In this document: positions 24,642-32,359 of the stretch, piece after piece
Position numbering within the stretch: the stretch's first letter is position 1
Layout of the letters: each line of letters opens with the position of its first letter
Assembly (NCBI GenBank): GCA_947165105.1
Contig: CAMUZC010000002.1
Coordinates: 1 to 64,000, forward strand
Origin: an uncultured Lachnospiraceae bacterium
GTDB lineage: Bacteria; Bacillota_A; Clostridia; TANB77; CAG-508
Direction of reading: 5' to 3'
DNA: 64,000 nucleotides
Position numbers and translations under genes: made by a program
The notes under the pieces: model-generated
The model's input: only the letters and a program-made list of their open reading frames with translations
Databases searched by the model: none
What the model was told of the DNA's origin: nothing

Positions 24642-25262
24642 TCTTTTTAATAAGTGATTATTAAATGGTTCCCTGCCAAAAGAGGGACTTATTAAAAATA
24701 TATCCTATAGGTGTATGATTTAAATCCTGGGGATGAAGTTGTTTAAGGGACAAGTTTAACTTAAACCGCGCGTCGTAGTGAAAGAGCGATTATTTTGGGT
24801 AAGGATTATTATTATTTATTAATGTTATGTGTATTGCGGCAGTCTCACCGTTTTGTAAAAGATTCCCTTCTTCTGGTTAAAACTATTATCCCCAAAGTAA
24901 TAGGATGAGAAACGTTATTGTTTAACAATAAAAAATATTAACTGGAGCTGTGGCAGAAAAGCTTTTTTATATATGATACATAATTTTTGAGGGAGTTTGG
25001 GATTAAACCCAATGGATATTTTTGAGGGAAACGATTTGGTGTAAGATATTGGGGCACACTTGATAGTCCTATAAAGGTCAGAGGAGTTAAAAACCCATTT
25101 AACAATCGTAGGTTCAAGTAGGGCAACCGGAGCTTGAAATGTAGAAAATTATGTTAAATATATAAAAAGCTTTTTTGTTTATGATAGTAAAGTAGTATAT
25201 AATTTACTTACAAATCATACTATTCAAAAACCATCTTTACTTTTTAAATAAAAATGATTTAA

Positions 25263-25291
25263 TTGAAAATATTAAAAAAAAATGATATAAT
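25263..25291 (+). promoter_or_regulatory. Sigma70-type promoter
   Basis: TTGAAA, 17-base spacer, TATAAT upstream of the coiled-coil gene. Confidence 0.75.
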
Positions 25292-25345
25292 ATAAATGTA
25301 AAATAAATAAAAATAAATTTTTAAAAGAAAAGGATTTAAAAAACT

Positions 25346-25693
25346 ATGTTTACGTTTCCTATTGAAAAGTATCATTTCTATCAAGCTGGTAATAAAGTTA
25401 TTGCCGTTAGTACTTATTGCAAACAGACTGTAAGAGGAACTGCAATTTGTGCTGATGAAGATAATTTTAATCTTGATATCGGTAAAAAGCTTGCCGCTGC
25501 TCGTTGTAATCAGAAAGTTGCTTTGAAGCGTTTTAGACGAGCAACTAATGAGTATGATAAAGCTCTTGCTGAACTTGAGCAGGCAAAAGTTAAGCTCGCA
25601 AAAGCTCGTGAATATTGCTCTGATGCCGAGGTTGCTTGCCAGAACGCTAAAAAGCAGACTGAAGATATTATTAATTCAGTTGTCAATCATTAA
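25346..25693 (+). CDS. Coiled-coil protein
   Basis: 115 aa. N-terminal beta-rich part (FPIEKYHFYQAGNKVIAVS) then a long Ala/Lys/Glu coiled coil (about residues 46-110). Similar build to the 18959 gene. Function unknown. Confidence 0.7.
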   Translation: MFTFPIEKYHFYQAGNKVIAVSTYCKQTVRGTAICADEDNFNLDIGKKLAAARCNQKVALKRFRRATNEYDKALAELEQAKVKLAKAREYCSDAEVACQNAKKQTEDIINSVVNH

Positions 25694-25708
25694 AAAATAT
25701 GATATAAT
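25680..25708 (+). promoter_or_regulatory. Promoter of the suppressor tRNA
   Basis: TTGTCA, 17-base spacer, TATAAT, overlapping the end of the coiled-coil gene and about 38 bases before the CTA tRNA. A dedicated promoter would let recoding be timed separately. Confidence 0.6.
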
Positions 25709-25745
25709 TTTTATAGAAAAGATTAAATTTTTTCTATAAAAATAT

Positions 25746-25819
25746 TGGGGATTGGAGTAACAGTAGCCCACCTGACTCTAAATCAGGATGCCCCGGGGCG
25801 GCACCGGGATCCCCTGCCA
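25746..25819 (+). tRNA. Amber suppressor tRNA, anticodon CTA (Gln-type)
   Basis: Acceptor TGGGGAT/ATCCCCT with an open T1-T72 pair, G73 and CCA; anticodon stem CCTGA/TCAGG and loop CTCTAAA give CTA. G73 and the open first pair are GlnRS determinants, matching TAG=Gln in the genes. The T-loop is GGCGGCA rather than TTCRANT, and the D-loop (TAACAGTAG) has no GG, so the normal elbow is missing. Confidence 0.85.
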
Positions 25820-25915
25820 TTTTTACCTGAACAAATGCGGTAATAAAAACTATCTGTCCCTGGCAAGGTAACTGCCTATCTCCCTTTCCTATTTCTTATA
25901 TAAAGGAATGATTAT

Positions 25916-26260
25916 ATGGGTAAAAGAACGAGAGCTTGGCGTAGATATAAAAATTATACTAAAGCCAAAAGAAAAAGAGAAATTGATTTACAATCTAATT
26001 GGCGGCATTATCCTTATGAGAATTTTTTAACATTTTGGGTAAATGGCTATCGTTGCGGTTGGTATGATAATCTGCATCAATATAGTAAAAATAAAATTCA
26101 TTGTTCATGCCCAATGTGCTCGGCAAAAACAAGAAATAAAGGCAAGCGTAGGCATAATAAACCATATGCGCCTGCAATAAATTATCGTATGATGGATTTG
26201 CGGCGTCAAATGGCAATGGATGATGATTTAAAAATATTAGAAGAAGATTATTTTAATTAA
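25916..26260 (+). CDS. Basic zinc-finger protein
   Basis: 114 aa, strongly basic N-terminus (MGKRTRAWRRYKNYTKAKRKR), CSCPMC in the middle and an acidic tail. A nucleic-acid-binding role is likely from charge. Located between the suppressor tRNA and Y-RNA-like copy 6. Confidence 0.65.
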   Translation: MGKRTRAWRRYKNYTKAKRKREIDLQSNWRHYPYENFLTFWVNGYRCGWYDNLHQYSKNKIHCSCPMCSAKTRNKGKRRHNKPYAPAINYRMMDLRRQMAMDDDLKILEEDYFN

Positions 26261-26290
26261 AATTTTATTATAATATATATAAAAAATAAA

Positions 26291-26363
26291 AAGACACTTA
26301 CAGCAATTTATATAAAATCGCCATTTTTTTTATAGAAAATTTGATTTGTTTTCTGGTGTCTTG
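26291..26363 (+). ncRNA. Y-RNA-like element, copy 6
   Basis: AAGACAC pairs with GTGTCTT, G follows, ACAGCAA inside, and AGAAAA/TTTTCT forms an internal hairpin. Ends at the SD of the gene at 26380. Confidence 0.55.
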
Positions 26364-26379
26364 AAAGGAATTTAAAATT

Positions 26380-26649
26380 ATGAAATATGTGCGATTTTCA
26401 GGTGGCAATGGGTATTGTGGATGTGATTATGAAGAATATGTAATGTTTGATGATGATTGCCCCGAAGATGAAATTGAAAACTATTCTATTGAATTAGCAT
26501 ATCAAAATGCTGAAAATTTTGAATATGTAGAAACTGGTTGGGATAGTGATTTTGAAAATGAGTATGACCGTGAAATGTATTATGAAAATGCTTTAAGTTA
26601 TTGCGGTTGGGATTATTGTAGCGAAGAAGAATTTAACGAGAATAAGTAA
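26380..26649 (+). CDS. Very acidic small protein
   Basis: 89 aa with about 30% Asp/Glu and several Cys (GYCGCDYEEY, SYCGWDYCSEEE). The charge suggests DNA mimicry or metal binding; function unknown. Flanked on both sides by Y-RNA-like elements. Confidence 0.6.
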   Translation: MKYVRFSGGNGYCGCDYEEYVMFDDDCPEDEIENYSIELAYQNAENFEYVETGWDSDFENEYDREMYYENALSYCGWDYCSEEEFNENK

Positions 26650-26656
26650 AAACATA

Positions 26657-26769
26657 AAGACGCATACAGCAAATTTTTAAAAGGTTAAAGAAAAATTGCT
26701 TGTAAAATTTTTTGAGATGGTTCAAGTCCGTCAACTGGCGTTGAGTCCAGTATAAATAAATGCGTCTTG
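26657..26769 (+). ncRNA. Y-RNA-like element, copy 7 with T-arm mimic
   Basis: AAGACGCAT pairs with ATGCGTCTT, and G follows. ACAGCAA pairs with TTGCTTGT. Inside are a T-arm GATGG-TTCAAGT-CCGTC and a capped acceptor-like hairpin ACTGG/CCAGT; no D-arm. Ends seven bases before tRNA-Leu. Confidence 0.6.
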
Positions 26770-26776
26770 TTTATAT

Positions 26777-27436
26777 GCGGGTGTGGTGGAATAGGTAGAC
26801 ACCAGGGACTTTAGCAAAATGCTATAGAGCACTAGGATAAGAAATTACCTGAGTGAATGCTGGCTAATTCGGTGAAAGTCTTAATAAGATAACGCCGAGC
26901 TAAGTTGAATAATGATGGCTAACGGCAGTTGAATAGACAGGTCGGGGCTAGTAAAGAAAGGCTAGTAGGTAGTACGGCGGTAGGTAAGAAATCCGCAATC
27001 CGAAATAAGTCAGGAAAACTGAATGATACGGATTAGACTTCCACAATTGTGGTTGGAAAGATATTTTAGGTAATGGGTAACAACCATTAATAACTTTCCG
27101 TAAAGTACCTTGAAACTAGGTCATAGATACCACATCATTATTCATAAATGTGTAGAGACTATATACCAGCCTCCTAAGTCGTAAGATATGGAGAAGACAT
27201 AGTCCAGACTACAACATATAAATATAAGTGCTACGAAACAAGGATAATCGTAAGCGTTGTTTTGATCGAGATTCAACACTATCTATATGGTAAGTGTTAG
27301 CGTAAATATCCTGTTGAGCTGTAGTAAATGGAGTTTGATGAACAGCTTTTATTTTGTATGGCTATGGAGACATAGAGTAGTAAGAAAATCCCTTGGTCGC
27401 AAGACCGTGCGAGTTCGAGTCTCGCCACCCGCACCA
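26777..27436 (+). tRNA. tRNA-Leu (TAA) with group I intron
   Basis: Exons 26777-26811 and 27385-27436. Perfect acceptor GCGGGTG/CACCCGC; joined anticodon arm AGGGA-CTTAAAA-TCCCT gives TAA; long variable arm TTGGTCGCAAGACC, T-loop TTCGAGT, CCA. Insertion between U34 and A35 matches the classic tRNA-Leu(UAA) intron position. Confidence 0.8.
26812..27384 (+). other. Group I self-splicing intron in tRNA-Leu
   Basis: 573 nt ending in G. Core-like elements: AATTCGGTGAAAGTC...GACGCCGAGC-type P4-P5 region near 26870, and P7-like AGAGACTATATACCAGCC with ACATAGTCCAGACTA near 27160-27210. No ORF inside. The P1 pairing was not resolved: the base opposite the last exon U is not clearly G. Confidence 0.7.
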
Positions 27437-27489
27437 TTATGTATCATTCCTTTCTTTGTGGTAGGCATTGTTTTTACTCCTTTCATTTA

Positions 27490-27518
27490 GGGCAAATTAA
27501 TTTTTAATTAATTTGCCC
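27490..27518 (+). terminator. Terminator
   Basis: GGGCAAATTAATT and its complement around TTT. The T-tract is weak. Confidence 0.55.
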
Positions 27519-27541
27519 TTCTTAAAAAAATATGATATAAT
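27513..27541 (+). promoter_or_regulatory. Sigma70-type promoter
   Basis: TTGCCC, 17-base spacer, TATAAT. The -35 overlaps the 3' arm of the terminator hairpin. Confidence 0.6.
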
Positions 27542-27574
27542 AATAATAGAATAAATATAAATAAGGAGAAAGTA

Positions 27575-27988
27575 ATGGAAAATTTTGATTTTAATAATAT
27601 TGAAGAATATCTTCGTAAAGGGGGAGACCCTGAAACAATTGCCAATGCTTTTGCTAAAAATCTTAATTCAGTCCTCGCTATTCTTGAAGATGAATCTTCT
27701 TTAAAAGAAGCTACATCAGACCTTAAAAAAGCTTGGGATAATTATGTTGATGTTTATTTTGATAGACATTCACTTCCTGCTAATACATCAATAAAAGATT
27801 GGTATATGGAAGAAGAAGAAGTTGAAAATATATTTTCTGCTATCATTAATGTTACTCCATACCTTGACAAATGGATGTCTTTACTTGATAAAAGTATGAA
27901 TTTTATTAGTGATACAGAAAATAAAATTAAAAATTCTTCTTTTGATTCTGTTGTAAATAATTTCTTCAATAAGAATGGAATTAAATAA
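27575..27988 (+). CDS. Hypothetical helical protein
   Basis: 137 aa after AAGGAG. Predicted all-alpha (EDESSLKEATSDLKKAWDNYV...). Single-gene unit between a promoter and a terminator. No family recognised. Confidence 0.7.
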   Translation: MENFDFNNIEEYLRKGGDPETIANAFAKNLNSVLAILEDESSLKEATSDLKKAWDNYVDVYFDRHSLPANTSIKDWYMEEEEVENIFSAIINVTPYLDKWMSLLDKSMNFISDTENKIKNSSFDSVVNNFFNKNGIK

Positions 27989-28029
27989 AAATAAAGAGAA
28001 AGATTAAATTCTTTCTCTTTATTTTTTTT
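27986..28029 (+). terminator. Terminator
   Basis: AAATAAAGAGAAAGA / TCTTTCTCTTTATTT hairpin with T-tract. Confidence 0.85.
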
Positions 28030-28031
28030 AT

Positions 28032-28060
28032 TTGAAAATATTAAAAAAATATTATATAAT
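28032..28060 (+). promoter_or_regulatory. Sigma70-type promoter
   Basis: TTGAAA, 17-base spacer, TATAAT for the 28095-30807 operon. Confidence 0.8.
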
Positions 28061-28094
28061 ATATATAGAAAATATAATTTAAGGAGTAATTTCT

Positions 28095-28325
28095 ATGATT
28101 GATTATAAAAGTTTTTCTTTACCTGGAAATGGTGTTCTCCGTATTCGTTCTGAAAAGATTATCGCTACTATATCTTCTAAGAATGAGAAAGGCGATGATA
28201 TAATTGATATTTATTGTGCAGATACCACAAATCCGTTTCATATTAAAGCTACAAAACATTCTCCGCGAAAAATTATTGATTATATTTGGAATATTCCGTC
28301 TTTTGAAGAGGAGGAAGATTTCTAA
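28095..28325 (+). CDS. Hypothetical protein
   Basis: 76 aa, beta-rich with a PGNGVLRIRSEKIIATIS stretch and an acidic tail. First gene of the operon. Function unknown. Confidence 0.65.
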   Translation: MIDYKSFSLPGNGVLRIRSEKIIATISSKNEKGDDIIDIYCADTTNPFHIKATKHSPRKIIDYIWNIPSFEEEEDF

Positions 28326-28564
28326 TGAAACTTTATTATGCGGAAGTTACATCATATGATGAATATACAGATAAAGAAGAAACTGATACTATGTTTATTT
28401 TTGGAGAAACAATTGTTGAAGCTTCAAAAGCAATGTCTGAAGTTTATAATAATATAATAAATTTTTCTTTATCTGAAATTAATAGTTATTGTACTCCAGG
28501 GGTTTTTTATCTTCCTAAAAATTTTGGGCATATTGAGGATTTAAAAAATGCTAACTGTTACTAA
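28325..28564 (+). CDS. Hypothetical protein
   Basis: 79 aa, with AGGAGG ahead of the ATG. Beta-strand start (MKLYYAEVTSYDEYTDKEE) resembles the start of the 3784 gene. Function unknown. Confidence 0.6.
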   Translation: MKLYYAEVTSYDEYTDKEETDTMFIFGETIVEASKAMSEVYNNIINFSLSEINSYCTPGVFYLPKNFGHIEDLKNANCY

Positions 28565-28955
28565 AAAGGCTTGTCAAATTTGTAATAAAGAATTTCCATC
28601 ACAAACTATTGTCATTACAGAAATAGAAAATTATTGGTTAATGACTTGCCCTAATTGTTATGGTCTATTATTTAGTTGTCATTCCTGTGAATATGTTAAT
28701 AAATGTAACTTTGCAAATGACCATAATGAACCTCAAATGGTTCAACAAACTATAAGACAAGGGGCTGCTATTATTTCAACAGCAGTAAAAAATCCTCATT
28801 TAATTGAAAAACATTGTATTTCTTGTCGATGCAGTTGGGGAAATAAAGGAAATTGTTCGCGTGAAAATGATAGTGGAATGCATTGTTCTAATTATCATAT
28901 GATGCCAGAATTATTTAAAATTGCTATTCCAATTAAAGGAGATAAAAATGATTAA
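28548..28955 (+). CDS. Cys-rich zinc-binding protein
   Basis: 135 aa with a zinc-ribbon head (CQIC...CPNC), CHSC/NKC, and a C-terminal CISCRCSWGNKGNC. About 14 cysteines imply two or more metal sites. Overlaps both neighbours. Function unknown. Confidence 0.65.
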   Translation: MLTVTKKACQICNKEFPSQTIVITEIENYWLMTCPNCYGLLFSCHSCEYVNKCNFANDHNEPQMVQQTIRQGAAIISTAVKNPHLIEKHCISCRCSWGNKGNCSRENDSGMHCSNYHMMPELFKIAIPIKGDKND

Positions 28956-29235
28956 CACTTTTTATGGATATGGTTATTACTTTGATAAGATACCTAAAGA
29001 TGTAGATTTAGATACTCTTACAGATAGTTGTTGGTTTTTTCCTATAAAAATAGGAACAGAAGCTTTCTTTTTTGGAGTTCCTATTGCTCCAATAAATGAA
29101 GGAGAAAGCTTTTTAATTCCAATTAATCCTAATTTTAATCATAAAGATTTTATGGATATGCTCGCTGAATATAAAGAACTTTTTCATCAGCGACCTTCTG
29201 TTGCTCATAATTATATTATAAATCAAATTCTTTAA
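28948..29235 (+). CDS. Hypothetical protein
   Basis: 95 aa from ATG 28948 (AAAGGAG). Alpha/beta; no motif recognised. Confidence 0.65.
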   Translation: MINTFYGYGYYFDKIPKDVDLDTLTDSCWFFPIKIGTEAFFFGVPIAPINEGESFLIPINPNFNHKDFMDMLAEYKELFHQRPSVAHNYIINQIL

Positions 29236-29247
29236 GGAGTTATTAAA

Positions 29248-29718
29248 ATGAATCAGTTTCGTAATGATATTATTAATTGGCTTACTAAAAATGGTATTTC
29301 TAATATTGATATTGATTTTAGAAAAGATTTTTGTTATGATGTTGATAATCATATTATCTATTGCGGAACTTGCGCTAATGAAGAAGGAGAAAAATTTTTT
29401 CAACAGTATCTTTATGAATATGGTAGCGATTGGGGAGCTCTTTTATGGGGACCTATGCTTTGCTTTTTACATGAACTTGGGCACGCTTGTACCCTTCCTA
29501 ATTTTACTCCAGGAGAATTAAAAGTATGCAATTTTCTTAAAGGTATTATTGATGAAGAAGAACCTTATAATTGGTATTTTAAATATTGGGATACTCCTGA
29601 TGAATTTGCTGCCAATATGTGGGTAATTAATTTTCTTGATACTTATGTAGATGCAGTTTATGATCTCTATTTTATTATGGTTTCAGGATATAAACATATA
29701 TATGAGAAAGTGAGCTAA
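29248..29718 (+). CDS. HExxH metalloprotease-like protein
   Basis: 156 aa. LCFLHELGHACT (about residues 70-81) is a zincin HExxH motif and DEFAANMWVINF (about 112-123) supplies the downstream Glu ligand. A paralogue lies at 30909. Similar small ImmA/IrrE-like zincins cleave regulators; the target is unknown. Confidence 0.75.
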   Translation: MNQFRNDIINWLTKNGISNIDIDFRKDFCYDVDNHIIYCGTCANEEGEKFFQQYLYEYGSDWGALLWGPMLCFLHELGHACTLPNFTPGELKVCNFLKGIIDEEEPYNWYFKYWDTPDEFAANMWVINFLDTYVDAVYDLYFIMVSGYKHIYEKVS

Positions 29719-29723
29719 TAAAT

Positions 29724-30005
29724 ATGAAAATGATTTATATGGGAAAATATACTCCTAGTCTTGATAAAATTTTTGATGGTTTTTTTGAAACTGAAACAGA
29801 AGCATTAAAATATATTCGTCATATTTATAAAGCAGGAACTAATAAATTTTATATTGATACTGATACTGATGGTATTTTAATGGAGCTTAAAACTCTTCAT
29901 GACAGTGGAAAAATGAAACATCTTAAACTCAAAGTCCATAAACGCTATGGCTCATATGATTTTATTAATCAAAATAAAGATTGGATAGAACCTTATTATG
30001 AATAA
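29724..30005 (+). CDS. Hypothetical protein
   Basis: 93 aa in the 28095 operon. Starts with a beta strand then helices; basic middle (KMKHLKLKVHKRYGSYD). Function unknown. Confidence 0.6.
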   Translation: MKMIYMGKYTPSLDKIFDGFFETETEALKYIRHIYKAGTNKFYIDTDTDGILMELKTLHDSGKMKHLKLKVHKRYGSYDFINQNKDWIEPYYE

Positions 30006-30267
30006 AATTTATGGTTATTTTATTAATGGAGTATTGAAAAAAATATCTTTTAATAAAGAATTGCTTCAAGAAATATTAATGGATGATTATTATGATGATG
30101 CATATTATCAATTTAATGTTTTAACACTTCAGCCTTGGAATTATCATGGTGAACATCCTATGACACCTTTATTCTTTTGGCAAGATGTTAAATCAAAAAA
30201 TAGCAAATATAGTTCGCGTCTTTCATATCGCGTTATAAAAGACATGGAGGAATATTATGTTGAATAA
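29998..30267 (+). CDS. Hypothetical protein
   Basis: 89 aa; ELLQEILMDDYYDDAYYQF resembles the 5637 gene. Overlaps both neighbours. Function unknown. Confidence 0.6.
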   Translation: MNKIYGYFINGVLKKISFNKELLQEILMDDYYDDAYYQFNVLTLQPWNYHGEHPMTPLFFWQDVKSKNSKYSSRLSYRVIKDMEEYYVE

Positions 30268-30502
30268 AATATATGTTTTATATAAACTTGAAAAGCGGGC
30301 AGAAACAACTGATACTCTTTTATATTATGCTAGTTATGATAAAGGATTACTAGAAGAAATTATACTTTCCATTTGGGATGAAGCTTATGATATAATTTGG
30401 GGAGCAGGAAAACTTAATCCTAATATGGTTGAAGAAGATAAAAGAAAAGCGCTTCATCTTTATATTAAACAATTTGGAATTACGGAGGTTCCTTTGATAT
30501 GA
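30257..30502 (+). CDS. Hypothetical protein
   Basis: 81 aa; KGLLEEIILSIWDEAYDI places it in the same loose family as the gene before. Function unknown. Confidence 0.6.
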   Translation: MLNKIYVLYKLEKRAETTDTLLYYASYDKGLLEEIILSIWDEAYDIIWGAGKLNPNMVEEDKRKALHLYIKQFGITEVPLI

Positions 30503-30807
30503 GTGTTGAATGTGGTGCTGTATTAGGGTATGGTTTTATTGTATCAAATGAAGAATTTAAACAAGTTTACAATGAAGATAGCGAATTTGATCCACCTGAT
30601 TATTGTATGTGGATTGATTGTTATCATCCTCATTCTGATATTTTTTATGGAGTAACTATTGCAGGAACAGAATATTTTGATGCAATAAATCCTCCTGTTG
30701 AATATATTTCAGAAGAAGAATGGAATGAATGTGAAAAACTTTTTAAAAAAGATTTTCCTAATCGAACAGATGAACCACAATATTATATAATTTCACATTG
30801 GTATTAA
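30499..30807 (+). CDS. Hypothetical protein
   Basis: 102 aa acidic protein (CMWIDCYHPHSDIFYG). Last gene of the operon, ending at a terminator. Function unknown. Confidence 0.65.
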   Translation: MSVECGAVLGYGFIVSNEEFKQVYNEDSEFDPPDYCMWIDCYHPHSDIFYGVTIAGTEYFDAINPPVEYISEEEWNECEKLFKKDFPNRTDEPQYYIISHWY

Positions 30808-30834
30808 AACCTTATTTTATATAAGGTTTTTTTA
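30806..30834 (+). terminator. Terminator
   Basis: AAAACCTTAT/ATAAGGTTTT plus T-tract. Confidence 0.85.
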
Positions 30835-30841
30835 TTTTTAA

Positions 30842-30870
30842 TTGATTTTTTTAAAAAAATATTATATAAT
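30842..30870 (+). promoter_or_regulatory. Sigma70-type promoter
   Basis: TTGATT, 17-base spacer, TATAAT. Confidence 0.75.
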
Positions 30871-30908
30871 ATATATAGAAAATAAAATTAAAGGATATTT
30901 TTATTACT

Positions 30909-31352
30909 ATGGATTCAAATAAAATTAATTATCAACTTAACAATTGGACACAAAAATATTTTCATTTTAATGGTTTAAAATTTAGTTTAAATGAAGAATA
31001 TTCAGCATTTAATGTTACTAGAAATATGATTTGGCTTAATGGGGCAGAGCCTCATGAACATAATATTATTTTTCGCCAATTCTTATATGAATATGGAGCA
31101 ACTTTAGCTGCAACTAATTTTAAAGATATTTCATTAATTTTTTTACATGAATTAGGACATTGTTTAACTCACAATTATTATGATAGTTTTAGTTTAGGTT
31201 TTTATGATTTAATGAAACGTCTTGCTTCAGATGCAATTGCATATTGGCACGTTCAAGATGAATTTGAAGCTAATATGATAGTTGTTAATTTTATTAATAA
31301 TAATCCAAAAGCAGTAAAAGAACTTGATATGATTTTTGAAGAATGGATGTGA
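30909..31352 (+). CDS. HExxH metalloprotease-like protein, paralogue
   Basis: 147 aa. LIFLHELGHCLT (about residues 77-88) and DEFEANMIVVNF (about 116-127) mirror the 29248 gene, as does the shared FLYEYGA motif. The two operons each carry one copy. Confidence 0.75.
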   Translation: MDSNKINYQLNNWTQKYFHFNGLKFSLNEEYSAFNVTRNMIWLNGAEPHEHNIIFRQFLYEYGATLAATNFKDISLIFLHELGHCLTHNYYDSFSLGFYDLMKRLASDAIAYWHVQDEFEANMIVVNFINNNPKAVKELDMIFEEWM

Positions 31353-31356
31353 TATT

Positions 31357-32088
31357 ATGCCTGCTTTAGTCGCTAAAAGTTATAAAGATTTGGAACAATT
31401 GACTGAACCTTATGAAGTAAATGGCAAGATGTATGTCAAAGTACGTATGAAATCTGGTCTTGCTAAACAGGTTAGAGCTTATACCGAAGCAGAATATAAA
31501 AGATATAATCCAGAAGTGAAGATTATTAAGAAAGGCAAACCTCGCTGGGAAGTTCTAGGATTTGGAGAAAAGAAATTCATTTGGATTTTTAAAGGAGATA
31601 CTTACTCTGTAATTGATTGGTTCAGAGTTTCTCCTTGCCGTTTTGCACGACCCTGGGGATGGTATCTTTCTAGTAATGAAGAATTGCCCGAGCCTTTACC
31701 CGCAGGGATTGAGCCAATTAAACTTGAATGGGACAAAGTCTCTTTTAATGATGAACTTATCCCAGAGAAAGATATTCAGCAAATTGTTGATAGTATGATT
31801 TATGATGCTGGAGCTAGTCAGTGGATGGGGCAGATTGGTGATAAATTAGATTTAACTTTAGTTTGCGATAAAGCGACTCCTGTTTTAAATAATTATGGAG
31901 AAAGTACTTTTCACGTATTTCACGATGAAGCTGGTAATATTTATACTTGGAGTACTACTGCCAAAACATTAATTCCTGGAAATAAATATGAAATGACTGG
32001 CACTATTAAGAGTTTAGATATTTATCGCAATCGAAAGCAGAATACACTTACTCGTTGTAGAGTTATTAAAGAGTTTGGTGAGAATTAA
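31357..32088 (+). CDS. Hypothetical protein with OB-fold-like C-terminus
   Basis: 243 aa from ATG 31357. The last 70 residues (DLTLVCDKATPVLNN ... KYEMTGTIKSLDIYRNRKQ) look like an OB-fold as found in single-strand-binding proteins. The N-terminal part (VNGKMYVKVRMKSGLAKQVRAY) is basic. Nucleic-acid binding is plausible. Confidence 0.6.
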   Translation: MPALVAKSYKDLEQLTEPYEVNGKMYVKVRMKSGLAKQVRAYTEAEYKRYNPEVKIIKKGKPRWEVLGFGEKKFIWIFKGDTYSVIDWFRVSPCRFARPWGWYLSSNEELPEPLPAGIEPIKLEWDKVSFNDELIPEKDIQQIVDSMIYDAGASQWMGQIGDKLDLTLVCDKATPVLNNYGESTFHVFHDEAGNIYTWSTTAKTLIPGNKYEMTGTIKSLDIYRNRKQNTLTRCRVIKEFGEN

Positions 32089-32091
32089 AAA

Positions 32092-32265
32092 ATGAGAAAT
32101 ATTGACTGTGGGCATTGGTCTTGTAATAACTGCCCCGATAAAGAGAAGTGTAATATTTTAGCAAAAACAAATATTGGAATATATTTGTTAAGTGTTACTA
32201 CTATTTTGGCAATTGGGTTAATGGTATGGTATGTCTTTGATATTTTATATATCTTTTTGCCGTAA
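32092..32265 (+). CDS. Small Cys plus TM protein
   Basis: 57 aa. N-terminal CGHWSCNNCPDKEKC then one transmembrane helix (about residues 28-50). Function unknown. Confidence 0.6.
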   Translation: MRNIDCGHWSCNNCPDKEKCNILAKTNIGIYLLSVTTILAIGLMVWYVFDILYIFLP

Positions 32266-32273
32266 TTAAAAAG

Positions 32274-32346
32274 TGCGGTTACCAAATTTTTGCTATTTTT
32301 AATATAGACTATTTATAAACAAAATAACAAAAATTTGGTAACCGCA
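32274..32346. repeat. Dispersed long-hairpin repeat, copy 3
   Basis: TGCGGTTACCAAATTTTTG and its complement flank AATATAGACTATTTATAAAC. The core is in the opposite orientation to copies 1 and 4. Confidence 0.75.
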
Positions 32347-32359
32347 ACCTTCTTATAAA

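Larger units (their letters stand above)
24320..25178 (+). ncRNA. Large ornate structured RNA with embedded tRNA (GOLLD/ROOL-like candidate)
   Basis: About 860 nt with no coding frame and GC-richer than its surroundings. Helices seen: CCTGC/GCAGG near 24475; TTTTTAATAAG/CTTATTAAAAA near 24646-24700; ATCCTAT/ATAGGAT and GGGGAT/ATCCCC spanning about 24700-24905; TTGGG/CCCAA near 25000; AAAGCTTTTTTATATAT (24958-24974) with ATATATAAAAAGCTTTT (25158-25174), followed by a T-tract. A tRNA is embedded at 24518. Phage origin, tRNA-cluster location and size fit GOLLD/ROOL, but no family match was made. Confidence 0.5.

Noticed and set aside
25100..25140. Extra tRNA suggested by GGTTCAAG
   Set aside because: The flanks do not form a T-stem, acceptor or D-arm; it is part of the large structured RNA.
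26657..26769. Copy 7 as a fragment of tmRNA
   Set aside because: It has a T-arm and acceptor-like hairpin but no tag ORF, no CCA, and shares its terminal stem with the other Y-like elements.
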